Part shown: positions 1-12,000 of the stretch, piece by piece
How positions within the stretch are numbered: position 1 is the first letter of the stretch
How the letters are laid out: every line of letters begins with the position of its first letter
Assembly (NCBI GenBank): GCA_026874595.1
Contig: CM049307.1
Span: forward strand, 64,226,870 to 64,290,869
Reading direction: 5' to 3'
Origin: Sipunculus nudus
Lineage: Eukaryota; Annelida; Sipuncula; Golfingiida; Sipunculidae
Length of the DNA: 64,000 bases
Notes under the pieces: generated by a model
Database searches by the model: none
What the model was told of the DNA's origin: nothing
Seen by the model: the letters and a program-made list of their open reading frames with translations, nothing else
Made by a program: the position numbers and the translations under genes

Positions 1-2926
1 TGTACTTATTCATTATAAAATATAACACTTATTGGTTGCTGCCACAAACTGTTAAAGCATAAACACATCAGCACCCATAGCCAAAAGTAGTGCAAAGTTA
101 TACTTAAACCCATGCTTGATGATCACAGAGTCAAAACAGTCATGCTTTCATCTGAAAGGTACAGGCAACCGTGTCGTACATACTGTGATAGATACACTCC
201 ACTGACAGATTTATATGAAATTCATTATAAATAAGAATATATAATTGTACCTTCAGTCCAGACTGTAACAAATCATGGAGTATAAGGTCTAATATAAAAG
301 GTTATACCTCGTTCAACATTGACTACAATATGAATGATAAGAATTATCAAATAAACAAGGATGTAAATTTATGAATAAATAAACATGCTTTGGTACCCTG
401 TAATATCAGTTCTTTTACTCAAGTTACATCATTTTATACAGACAGTTTAATAAGCAGTCCTACATTCCTGTATTCCTAGACTGGTTACCTGCTACAATTA
501 CAGTTCACATAACAAATGGAGTAAATACATATATAAATGCCAGCTTCCTTTATCTTAATGTGAGAGAACATTGAACTAAACTTTCCAAATGTTTAAATAA
601 AACATAATATACCAAACATAATATACCCATACATACATGTAAATATTATTTTAAAGCAATAAAGCCGCAACAAATATGTTCTACACAATATCTATTCCTC
701 TCTTTCATGGATCAATAATAAATTTTGGTGAATGAAACATAAAGGCCTGGTTATCATCATAACTATTTGTCACTTTTGCATCCCAACATAGAAACCATGA
801 CATGTATTAAAAACAAAATAATCAGTCATATAGACATCATGTAATGAAACAAAGTTTACATTTCTCAAGTGGGCCTTTTCAAGAATTGTAGCACAATTTT
901 ATTATCTCTCTTGCCAGTTTGCAAAGCTTCATGCATTTTATCTTGAAGAGTAAATAAGATGCAAGAACTTAATTTGCCTGCCTGCCCCCTATTTTTGGTC
1001 CCCCGAGTCCACAAAATGATTTAATATTTTGCTGTGGCCTAAATGTAAAGACTTGTGCATATATAATTTAATGCAATGCATAACAAATAAGCAACCTTAA
1101 AATGTTTAGCTGTTGTATTTTCTCTTGTTTTATTGATCCTGATAAAGCTAGTTTTCACTCTGAGACAACGGCAGCAGACTGAGCCTATAGAAGTTTCTGA
1201 ACTTTTCTAATCCTGTATTTATCTATTAACTGATGATGTGCTAAACATTTCTATTAGTGATTATGTTTTTGTAGTATCATTAACAAAATTATATCAACAA
1301 ACACAATAGTTCAACATCACCTTATAAATAAGTTTACAATACACAATTACATCACAACTACTTACATGCATTTCCTATTATGTTTTTTTTTTGTTTATAA
1401 TGTTTTTTTTTTGTTTATAATATAACTAGTGCATACTGCACTTACACACACAGTCACACTTAACACTTAAAACAGAAACAGCTACCAGGAACTGACTGAA
1501 AACCAACAAATATTCACACCTCATACGTACTGTAGAAGTCTCAGTCTTAAAAGAAAATAAATTATGAGTATAAGATGGGGTCAAGCAGTGTGGCCTTATC
1601 CACACTAGTTCATAAATAGAAATTTCAGGTCCAAAAAAGGCCAACTAATGTGCCATCAGTAGTTCACTTCCTTTTCAGTTTGGCTGGCCAAGGGTTACTG
1701 AAAGCTGCTCATAAAGCATGTGCAACTTTAACGCAATGTCTTCAAACCATGCACACCCATCTGATACACTGTTTAATTTTGTTTTGGCTCTTGGTGGTTT
1801 AAGACAACTGATATATGTACCAATTCTTTCTGTGGGTGAGGTCATTGCTACTTCCCCAAGGTTTTTCTGGGACAGGCTTTCCATGGGCTGAGTCACACAC
1901 TTTATTTACTGGCATTGGTTCTTATAGATGGGCTGCCTTTGCCAATCATGTCAAATTCCTCAGGACTATATCAAAAATATTGAAAATGACAAAAGCTTCA
2001 AGACCAAAAATGAGCATTTGTGAGGTGTGGCACCAGAGAAGTTGCATGACAACAGTTTAGTGCCACTTTCAGTTTAGTAAAGATGTATGTAACCCTGGAT
2101 CCACATCACTGTACCAAGAACATTCCAAAATAAGATTGGATTCAATTCTTGTTTTTGTCAGAATATATCTGTGGATCTTATTAAGAGATAGTGATACAGC
2201 TGTTATCTATATAACAGCTTTGGTAAATACCACAGGCAAAACTGGTGACATCATTTTGGTTAACATCACTTGTTTCACAGCTTGTGGTTGTTTCACATAT
2301 TACTACATGCCATGATGCCAAAAGAACTGTTACAAAATCTGTTACATGTGACCACCAAATAATGAGTTTCAATCTCACTAGCATTTATGGTTACTAGCAC
2401 CAGTAAGGAGGTTTGAGCTCAAGTGTACGCCCAAGTGATCTGGAACCCAAGTCCAAATCAGAGTCAAAAAGTCCAATTAAAAATCTCAAAATTAAAAGAA
2501 ATTTAAAAAACAAAATTTGAAATAGCCGTAATTATTTTTATGTTGGTTTACACATGCTCTTCCTTTAATGCTGAGCTTCATTTAGCTCCCGAGGCAAAGC
2601 TGAAGCTTTTCTTTGCACTCCACCTGATTTGTTGAGTCCTTACTTCCAAGTACAAGTCCAAGACCCTTGAGTCTTAGTCTGAGTTAGAGTCCCTATAAAA
2701 AGTGGACTCGATTTGGGGCTTGAGTCCTCCATCACTGACTAGCAGTATGATTAAACAAATACCTAAATATCATGCTCTATTACCTGCATACAAATTAAAA
2801 TTTTCCTACATTTTGTACTCCTGTCACTTCTCATACCTTTGCCCCCTACTTATGAACTCCTTAATAATGACTGAGATCACACACTATCACATGGTAACTT
2901 GGCCTTCCTCTGAATGAACCAGGGCC
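1..2926. other. DGKE 3' UTR and downstream sequence, no gene seen
   Basis: AT-rich sequence downstream of the DGKE stop. Several AATAAA words exist on the minus strand (TTTATT on plus, for example near 1890), but I cannot choose the polyadenylation site. No open frame here shows a recognisable protein. 1379-1423 holds a local duplication of a T-tract followed by GTTTATAAT. Confidence 0.5.
2410..2735. repeat. Degenerate AGTCC/GAGTC-rich dispersed repeat
   Basis: The words AGTCC, GAGTC and GACTC recur many times in about 300 bp with no clean period. Looks like a decayed interspersed repeat; no coding potential. Confidence 0.4.
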
Positions 2927-3049
2927 CTAGGTGCTCAGGTTAGCCAGGAGTGTAGCTTGATTATGGTGAGTGATCATTATGGTTGCTGCATGCTGCTCCC
3001 ACGGTTCACCATCCACCTGCATGGGGGCGCTACCTCTCTCCAGTTTTAT
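2927..3049 (-). CDS. DGKE: DGKE coding exon 8 (terminal)
   Basis: 40 codons plus TAG. Acceptor ACATTCAG|ATA. Contains [12 protein letters not shown], the hallmark near the C-terminus of diacylglycerol kinases, then [19 protein letters not shown] before the stop at 2929-2927. Shorter C-terminal tail than the human protein. Separated from exon 7 by a 6.06 kb intron filled by the DIRS element. Confidence 0.92.
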   Translation of the reverse strand: MKLERGSAPMQVDGEPWEQHAATIMITHHNQATLLANLST

Positions 3050-6000
3050 CTGAATGTGAAATGCAGTCATTATCAATTGTGAGAATTCAGATGCCCCATG
3101 TGTTCATCTGTGCTAGCAAAATATACAACCATATTTCAACTGCATAATTACATATTCTATTGAAGGAAAATCTTTTTTTCTAAAAACAGATATGACAGTT
3201 TATTGAACCCCCCATTCCCCTCCCCGTGAATGGTGGTTTTGTTAGTAAAAGGATGTGAGCTTTTCTGTATTAATGAGAATATTCTCTGATAGTATTCACA
3301 CGCCAGAAGCTCCACTTACAAAAATATCCCTGAGTAGGCCTATCATCGCCCACTTCCGCCTCATTCTCAGTATCTAGGTCATGCCTCGCTTTGGTAGAGC
3401 CACTTATTCGAGGGCGAAGTAGGAAGTATCGGGGGAGGGAGAGATGATTGTAATACAGAAAAGCTCACATCCGTTTACTAACAAAACCACCATTCATGGG
3501 GAGGGGAATGGGGGTTTTATTACATAAACATCGATGTGAGCGTTTTCTGTATTAATGAGAAGAAACAGATAAACCATAGGGAGGGAGATACTGACCTGGA
3601 ACGACGAGGATGAAGAAAAGGACATCAGCAAGTAGTAGAAATTACAGCAGAAGACGACGTCTGCAGGCAGGCAGCGGGTCGAACATGAGTAGACGTCGAG
3701 GAAGCTGTGCTGGTGACGTTAACGATAGTGCCTGCGGCAACCACGGGACCCATGGCATATAGGCCTGAGTCCTGCAGGCGGACGCCCTTGAGGTAAAATT
3801 TGAGTAAACGTGGAAGGGGACTTCCAGATACCCATTTTGACCAGCGCAGCAGGAGACACGCCCGAAAGGTGAGCGAAGGATGAGGCGATAGCTCTGACCT
3901 CATGAGCTGTGACATGGAAGGACTGTAGTTCAGCCGGACGTAAAGAGTCATGATCGGCGATGATAGCAGCCTTTATCCAGTTACTGATAGTAATAGGACT
4001 GATTTCTTTATCGGCTGCACCCAATTTTGAAGAAATAAAAAGTTTCTTATGGCCCCCCCGGAGTGATTTTGTAGCCTTAAGATAGTATCTTAAGGCCTGG
4101 ACGGGGCAATTCGTGGCGCCGAACCGTACCGGCCGTTAGGCAGGGCAGGAACGTGCCATGAATTCGTGGGGTCATCGTAAGACTGCGATTTACAATAATA
4201 GTCCGGAGGAAAGTGAAAGTCCGCAGACAAACCGTCAGCCGCAATTTGAGAAAATTTAGGATCGGCCATAAGAGCATGAAGCTCAGCTCGACGGCCAGCA
4301 GTGGCGAGTGCCAGGAGGAAGGCCGTCTTACGTGACAGATGGAGCAGGTGCGCGGAGAGGAGTGGCTCATAAGGAGCGCCGCGGAGGTGCCGGAGTACCA
4401 CGTCAAGGCGCCAAGAAGGAACTACGTACTGCGGGCGGGACGAACGAGCGCGGACCCCCTGGAGAAAATCTGAAATGACGGGATGACGGAGAACCGAATC
4501 CCTACGGAGGGGGCGAAGCACGGAAAGAAGAGCCGCCCGATAGCCGCGAAAAGTGGGGAAGTATAAACGTTTATCCTGTAATAAATGCAGTAGGAAATCA
4601 AGGATTGACTGGACCGGAAGATCCAGTGGATCTATATGACGCTCCCGGGCCCATCAAGAGAAGATGAGCCAGCAGGAGTCATACACACAGTCGGAAGATC
4701 GTCGACGGGGAGCCGCTGCAAGAGCCGCACCTGGCGTTGAAAACCCCTGATCTTTGAGCGATCGGACGACAGTAAGAAAGCGCTCAGAGGGTATGACCGA
4801 GCAGTGCGAAGATGGAGCGGCAGATCGACCGACAGCGGCAGGAGAATGGGCAGACAGACGAGAAATGAACGGCACCGAGGAAACCACAGAGTCGCTAGAT
4901 GAAATGGTACGATCAGGATGAGGTCCGTGAGAAGCGCCGCTGAGAGACGGAGGAGTAACCGCGGGATCAGGGCCGGGGCCGGGAATCTGTACAAGAACCA
5001 GCCGGTCCAGGCGGAGGGGGGCGTGTCCGGGAGCAGGACGCGAGGGTGACGTAGCCATGGACCGGACGGAACGAGGGGCGGAGGGTTCGGGAAATCGAAC
5101 AGGTCGAAATCCTGATTCCCCCAAGCACCGAAGATCCCCCGGAGAACCGGCGGAGGGAGAGAAATGGCTGTAAGGGTACCGAGGTGATCCCGGGAGAGGG
5201 CATCGGCGAGGACGTTCACGGCGTCACGGACATGACGAGCCTGAAGTGTAATACCGAGAGGGATACACAGATCGAATAGGTGATAAGTGTCTCGCAGAAG
5301 CGAGGGTGACCAGGTGCCGCCCTGCCTGTTGATATATGCAAGAACCGTCGTGTTGTCTGTCATGACTAGAACATGACTGCTGAAGAAGCGAGGAGACCAG
5401 TGTTCGAGCGCACGACGGACTGCTCTGAGCTCTAGAACATTGATATGGTGTAGACGCTCCCCAGGAGACCAGAGGCCGGAAATATGGAGATCGGCCAGGT
5501 GGGCACCCCAGCCCATCTGAGACGCGTCGGTAAAGATTGTAAAGGCGACGGTCTGCAAGAACGGAATGCCGCGAAGGAGAAAAGACAGCCGGAGCCAGGG
5601 GCGGAGGGCCCGCCAGGCCTGGTGGGCAGGCAGAATATCCGTACTCTGAGATCCCGAACCCAGGAGACGCGCAGAGCGGAGTAGCGACTGCACCGGGCGG
5701 AGGAACAGGCGGCCAGAGGGTCGAACGTGGCCGCCCAGTTGAGAGATCCGTGTAAGGAAGCTGAGACGGGAGCTGACATGACGAGCCGACAGAAGGGATC
5801 AGATCCGCCGGCGCAGATTGACCGCAAAGTCGAGCGGAAGAGATACACGACCGGCCTGAAAATCCAGGATCATGCCCAGAAACTGAATGGTCTGGGTAGG
5901 AACCAGATGAACCTTCTGGACATTGACCAGAAAGCCTATATCGCGAAGAAGGGAAAGCACGAGGGCACGGTTGTGGAGAAGTAGATCGCGAGAAGGGGCG

Positions 6001-9000
6001 TGAACGAGCCAGTCGTCCAAGTACGGGAGGACTGATACCCCGACTGACCGGAGGTAAATGGTTACAGCATGAACAAGGATCGTAAAGATCCAGGGCCCAA
6101 TATTGATCCCGAACGGGAGGGCTCTGAATTGAAACACGCGAGTGCGTTAGGCGAACCGAAGGCACGGCTGAGACACAGGGTGAATAGGTACATGGAAATA
6201 CGTGTCTGTTAAATCAATCTTGAACGTCCAATCACCTTGGCGGACGGTGCGGAGCACGGCGGGAATATTGAACATTCGAAAATGGGGAGGTCGAATAAAG
6301 GCATTGAGGCGCTTCAGATCTATAATCGGGCGCCACTGTCCGTGTGGCTTGGGGACAAGAAAAATGCGGGAATAAAACCTGGGAGTATCGGGATCGACCG
6401 GGAGAATGGCGCCCTTCAAGAGAAGGGACCGAATGGCATTTTCTAGCGCAAGACGCTTGGCCAGATCCTGGGGTGGGGAGTAACGAACGGAAACGCCGTG
6501 CGGGGCGGAGGGGTGAAAAACGAAATTCGGAAACCGAAACGAACCGTGCTTAAAACTAGTGGATGCGAGGTGACACGCCTCCAGGCCGGATAACAGGTCT
6601 GAAGGCGGCCGCCTACCGGACCTGGAGTGTCACTCACGGCCGCGACCCCTCCAAGCGGATTTACCGCGAAAGGAGGAGGCCTGGCGAGACCCGGACGTCC
6701 GAGCAGACAGGCGGGCAGGAGCCACCGAGCGGCTAGCAGCCGGAGCCCGTACCGGAGCAGTACGGGACCTGTAAGGGTGAGACACCAGGGAGGTCGGAGG
6801 AGGCGCCGACCGGAGGCGGGCCTGATGATCTGAACGATCCAGGGCAGCCTCATAAACGCGGGATAGATGACCCCCGAAGAGGAGAGATCCCGTGAACGGC
6901 TGAGTATATAGATCCGAGAGCTCCGCAGGAGATAGCGAGGGGCTGGACGGAGCGAAGAGAGTGGAGACACCCGGCGCGGCGGAGCAAGATACAATCCTCC
7001 ACCAGGCGCCAGGCCAAGTGTTGTAACTCGGCACATGCATGAGCGTAAGCCTGCCATATATTATTTAATATGGCAGGATATGGAGATATAGACAACAGGC
7101 TGGTAACGGCCTGAAAGTCGTTGACAACGCAGGCGGTCTGGCGGGCGAGAGCCTGCATATCCGAGAGCTGAGAATCGGATACATGCGCAGCTGGGGAATA
7201 AAGCAACCAACCGTCAGAGAAGGGTTGATCAAGCCCTGTTTCGGCCCGCATCGGTTCCGATGGAACCGCGGGAAAGGCGGGAGACGGGACAAGCCTGTCA
7301 AGGCAGGTCGCCCGATACGCCTTAGGGGACCACAAGGTACCGATCTGCCAAGGGCGCCGCACGCCAGGTGACACCGGCGACCCAGATGACGAGGATATAG
7401 CGCCGGTGACGGCGGCTTGATGATTGTCAAGCAGCCCAGCCGTCTCATCGGTAAATTCCATGCAGACCTGAGGTCCAGAAGTCGGCGCCGAGAGCGTGGA
7501 CAGGTTCAGATAGAACCTGGCCTATGCGGTAGAGGAGGGCAGTGGCCTGAGGCGCTGGAAGGTCGGCCCATCCGGGCGAGACGCCTGCATGGTGTGGGCC
7601 ACCTGATCAAGTAGGTCAGACTTCATGGTACGCCACGCCTGCCTCTGCGTATTGAGAGCAGTCCACTAATCCGTACCGGCCGGAGGAGCCTGATCTGTAA
7701 ATACAAGCGGAGAATGGACGGATGGAGAACCAAGAGCGGACGAGGCGGCAGGAGCGGCCGGGGCACAGACAGGGTCTGTATCAGGAACCGCAGGGCAGGC
7801 GTCTGGAGACCCGGACGGGAGGGGAACCGCATCAGCGGAAGGACCATCCCTAAGGGGACAAAGGGACAGAAGGCTGGGAAGGGGCGGATCAAGCAGGGGG
7901 GGAGCACTTACCTGCACTGGAGCCGGTGGGGAACGAGTGACATCATCCGAGCGGGACGCTGCGGGGACAACACAGGAGGAACGGACAAAGACACCTGCCC
8001 AGGAGCCGTGGCCTGGGGCGCGGACTCCGACTCAAGGTTGAAATCCGCCCTTAAGGATTCACAAAAACTGGAGAGACGGTGAATGAGGGAAACGGCAAGA
8101 GCCTTCTCGGGGGGCCCGGGCAGGGCAGGGGCCGGACGCTCCTGGAGGGGGCGACTAGAGCTCTAGCCATAGCCCCAACAAGGGTCTGGAAGACAGAGCC
8201 CTGGGAGGGAGGGACAGGATCTGGAACAAGAAGGGGATCCGCAGAGGGGGAGGGTAATGCCACCTGACTAGACACATGGGAGTGGCGGCCCCCCTGCTCA
8301 CCGTCACTGGAAGACAGCACAGGAGAGGGCTCAATGGGATCAAGGGCAGTCGACCATGCATGAAGTCGAGCCCATTGAGAGGGCGGCCATGTATGACAAT
8401 AATAACATGGGTCTGCCTCACCAAGGCACATGCCCTCACTGGAGCAACAGCCCGAGACAAGAGTGGTGTGTATCCCAGGAAGGTAGAGACACTCCACAAG
8501 AGGAACAAGTCCGAGAGACTTCCATAGTGGCCAAGGGAAAATGAAAGCGTACTTACAATAAGTGAAGCAACCAGCATGGGAAAACAAACAGCGGATGGAC
8601 GGTAGTAGCCCGTCGACACGTCCATCTAGCACAAACGCCAGAAGAATAAGTGGCTCTACCAAAGTGAGGCATGACCTAGATACCGAGAATGAGGCGGAAG
8701 TGGGCGATGATAGGCCTACTCAGGGAAATTTTTGTAAGTGGAGCTTCTGGCATGTGAATACTAACAGAGAATATTCTCATTAATACAGAAAACGCTCACA
8801 TCGATGTTAACGTAATAAAAACAGATGACCTATGGCTTGTAAACAATATAGCAGAGAACTTTATATTTTTTTCCACATGGCTGTAAGTCAACTGTTTAAA
8901 ATATCTGTGTTTAGATAAGCATGAGGTCGAGATTGCTGGATTGACTTAGTATACAGCATTCCTACATTTAAATTCCAAAATTAAAATGGTCACAATAATA

Positions 9001-12000
9001 ATCTGGTAGACACAGACCTAGGGTGAAAGTACATTATATATGCTGAGGTCTGTGTATAAATTTGTGTACCAAATTAATTTATTAAAACTAACAAATCAGA
9101 AACTGAAATTCACCATGACTTTCTTTGCTTGTCCAAGGCGCAGTGGTTCAGCAAGTCCAACCTGCATTTGTGCTATATGAAAGGATGAATAGAGCGCAAA
9201 CACCTCCATCAGTCCATCATCATACCTGTAGAAGAAATAGTAAATATCTGCATTTTCATACCTATAAAAGAAAAAGTTTACACCTCCATTAGTCCAACAT
9301 TGTTCCTGTAGAAGACATTAAACAGCTCCATCAGTACATAATCATACCTGTAGAAGAAATAGTAAACACCTGCATCATTACACCTGTAAAAGAGACACAG
9401 TTAACACCTGGAATATCATACCTGTAGAATAAATGGTAAACACCTGCATCTGTTCATTATCATACCTGTAGAATAAATAGTAAATGCCTGCATCAGTCCA
9501 TTATCATACCTGTTGAATAAATAGTAAATACCTGCATAATCATACTTGTAGAATAAATAGTAATCACCTGCATCATCATACCTGTGGAAGACACAGTAAA
9601 CACCTGGAATATCATACCTGTAGAATAAATAGTAAACACCTGCATAATCATACTTGTAGAAGAAATAGTAAACACCTGCATCATCATACCTGTAGAATAC
9701 ATAGTAAACGCCTGCATCAGTCCATTATCATACCTGTAGAATAAATAGAAAACACCTGCATAATCATACTTGTAGAATAAATAGTAATAACCTGCATCAT
9801 CATACCTGTAGAAAACACAGTAAACACCTGGAATATCATACCTGTAGAATAAATAGTAAACACCTGCATAATCATACTTGTAGAAGAAATAGTAAACACC
9901 TTCATCATCATACCTGAAGAAGACACAGTGAACACCTGGAATATCATACCTGTAGAATAAATAGTGAACACCTGCATAATCATACTTGTAGAAGAAATAG
10001 TAAACACCTGCATCATCATACCTGTAGATAATATAGTAAACGCCTGAATCATAATACCTGTAGGTGAAATAGTAAACTCCTGCATCTTCATACCTGTCAA
10101 TTAAATAGTAAACACCTCCATTAGTCCATCATCACACCTGTAGGAACCCAGTAAATACCTACATCAGGGGGTAAAACCTAGAATAAATGTATTTCACCCA
10201 GGTTTAACCAGTGTTTTGCAAGGGGTTTGCCCAGTTTGAAACCCAAGCTTTTACCCCATGATTATTTACTTTTATCAAATGAGACCTTTGCTAAAGCTAA
10301 GATTCCTTATGTACGGCATGCAGCATATGGCTTGCGGCATGCGGAATGCTAAGATTTCTTATGTACAGAATGTAGCATGCAGCATGCGTGAACTTCTGAG
10401 AAATTTTATGTGGCATACATACTAAATATTTTCTTTTCTCATGCTTCCAGCTTGCACAATGGATCACATAACATTTATATTTGGTGAAGCCTAAATACTT
10501 TAATAGGCCCATACTAGGCTATATGCATGCTCACTGTTCATCCCGTCAACCCTCATCTTCCTGGCGATACTGCTCCCTATATTGATACAGAGGTCATGAT
10601 CTTGCATGACCCACTGCTCTTGGGTCATACAGAACTTGATTTTGTCTAACCAGTTCCATCAAAATTTCTTGTGTGGCTGTCAAAAACTTGGAACTTGGCA
10701 TTGTTGTGTTTGAATCTCGCGCCACACTCTGACTGGTGAATATCCACAGACTGATGGCAGTTTCCAGAATCCCCAGTCATGTATACCATGCGGGACCTTC
10801 AGAAATCGCTACCTGTAGCGATTCATAGTATATACTGATTTTATACGCATTCCGCATACTGCATGCCGATACCACATGCCATACATAAGGAATATTAGCT
10901 TTAGTTTCTTTCTGATTGGTCACACACATTTTTCTATGCTTGCAGCAAGCCAAGTGGCTCTGACTACGTTACCCCTGTCAAAAAGAAGCCTATTTGACTG
11001 ACACTTAAACTCATGTTCAAATATGCAGAACACATCACTCCAATCAATAGGAATTAAGGTAAACCAAGGAATCTGGGGTAATACCTGGATAAAACCTACA
11101 TTTTACCCAGGTGCTTTGTAAAACTTGCCAACCCATGCTATCACTATTATTAAATCAAACAAGTATTCGATATGACTAACCTTGATTCAGGACAATCCTT
11201 TCCACCAATGGCCCAAGGTCTACATCCTCCTCCCCAGCTGGCAATGTTTAACACAACTATTCCCTCGATCTCAGGTAGTGTGATCGCCTTACCATCAAGC
11301 TCAACCTGTCATACAGTCATGTATATCATAATTCATTAACATGTTGTTTAACACAACAATTTCCTTAACCTCATTTAGTGTGATCGCCTTACCATCAAGC
11401 TCAACCTGTCATCACACAGTCATGTATATCATAATTCATTAACATGTTGTTTAACACAACAATTTCCTCAATCTCAGGTAGTGTGATCGCCTTACCATCA
11501 AGCTCAACCTGTCATCACACAGTCATGTATATCATAATTCATTAACATGTTGTTTAACACAACAATTTCCTCAATCTCAGGTAGTGTAATCGCCTTACCA
11601 TCAAGCTCAACCTGTCATCACACAGTCATGTATATCATAATTCATAAACATGTTGTTTAACACAACAATTTCCTCAATCTCAGGTAGTGTAATCGCCTTA
11701 CCATCAAGCTCAACCTGTCATCACACAGTCATGTATATCATAATTCATTAACATGTTGTTTAACACAACAATTTCCTCAATCTCAGGTAGTGTGATCGCC
11801 TTACCATCAAGCTCAACCTGTCATCACACAGTCATGTATATCATAATTCATAAACATGTTGTTTAACACAACAATTACCTCAATCTCAGGTAGTGTAATC
11901 GCCTTACCATCAAGCTCAACCTGTCATCACACAGTCATGTATATCATAATTCATTAACATGTTGTTTAACACAACAATTTCCTCAATCTCAGGTAGTGTG

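Larger units (their letters stand above)
3207..8820 (-). mobile_element. Degraded DIRS-like tyrosine-recombinase retrotransposon
   Basis: GC-rich island in the last DGKE intron, in the same orientation as the gene. Order on the minus strand: gag-like region, reverse transcriptase with YLDD, RNase H with TDAS, then a tyrosine recombinase with an HxxR box, which is the DIRS order. Termini are inverted repeats: about 3265-3415 is the reverse complement of about 8634-8795. Just inside the 3' end, 3450-3562 is complementary to both outermost ends, which is the internal complementary region specific to DIRS elements. No LTRs or integrase are seen. In-frame stops and frameshifts interrupt every enzyme domain, so this copy cannot be autonomous as it stands. 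The exact outer ends are uncertain by a few bases. Confidence 0.88.

Noticed and set aside
1675-1896. Minus-strand frame that might have been a last DGKE exon
   Set aside because: It lacks the MQVDGEPW block and any matching acceptor. The true terminal exon is at 2927-3049.
5224-6165. 313-codon minus-strand open frame in the DIRS element
   Set aside because: Ser/Pro/Arg-rich shadow of the RT/RNase H frame in GC-rich DNA. The recognisable motifs are in the other frame.
5484-8783. Several plus-strand open frames across the DIRS element
   Set aside because: Antisense shadows in GC-rich sequence with no recognisable motif.
3181-8829. TAAAAACAGAT on both sides of the DIRS element as a target-site duplication
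   Set aside because: The left copy (3181-3191) is about 16 bases outside the apparent end and the right copy overlaps the element end. DIRS elements normally make no such duplication, so coincidence in AT-rich DNA is likely.
9493-10100. Minus-strand open frames encoding [11 protein letters not shown]-type repeats (74 and 127 codons)
   Set aside because: They arise because the 36-bp unit is divisible by three. They are intronic, off the exon frame, and explained by copying of the exon 7 edge.
10690-10730. tRNA B-box-like GTTTGAATCTCGCG
   Set aside because: No matching A box, anticodon arm or acceptor stem at the right spacing.
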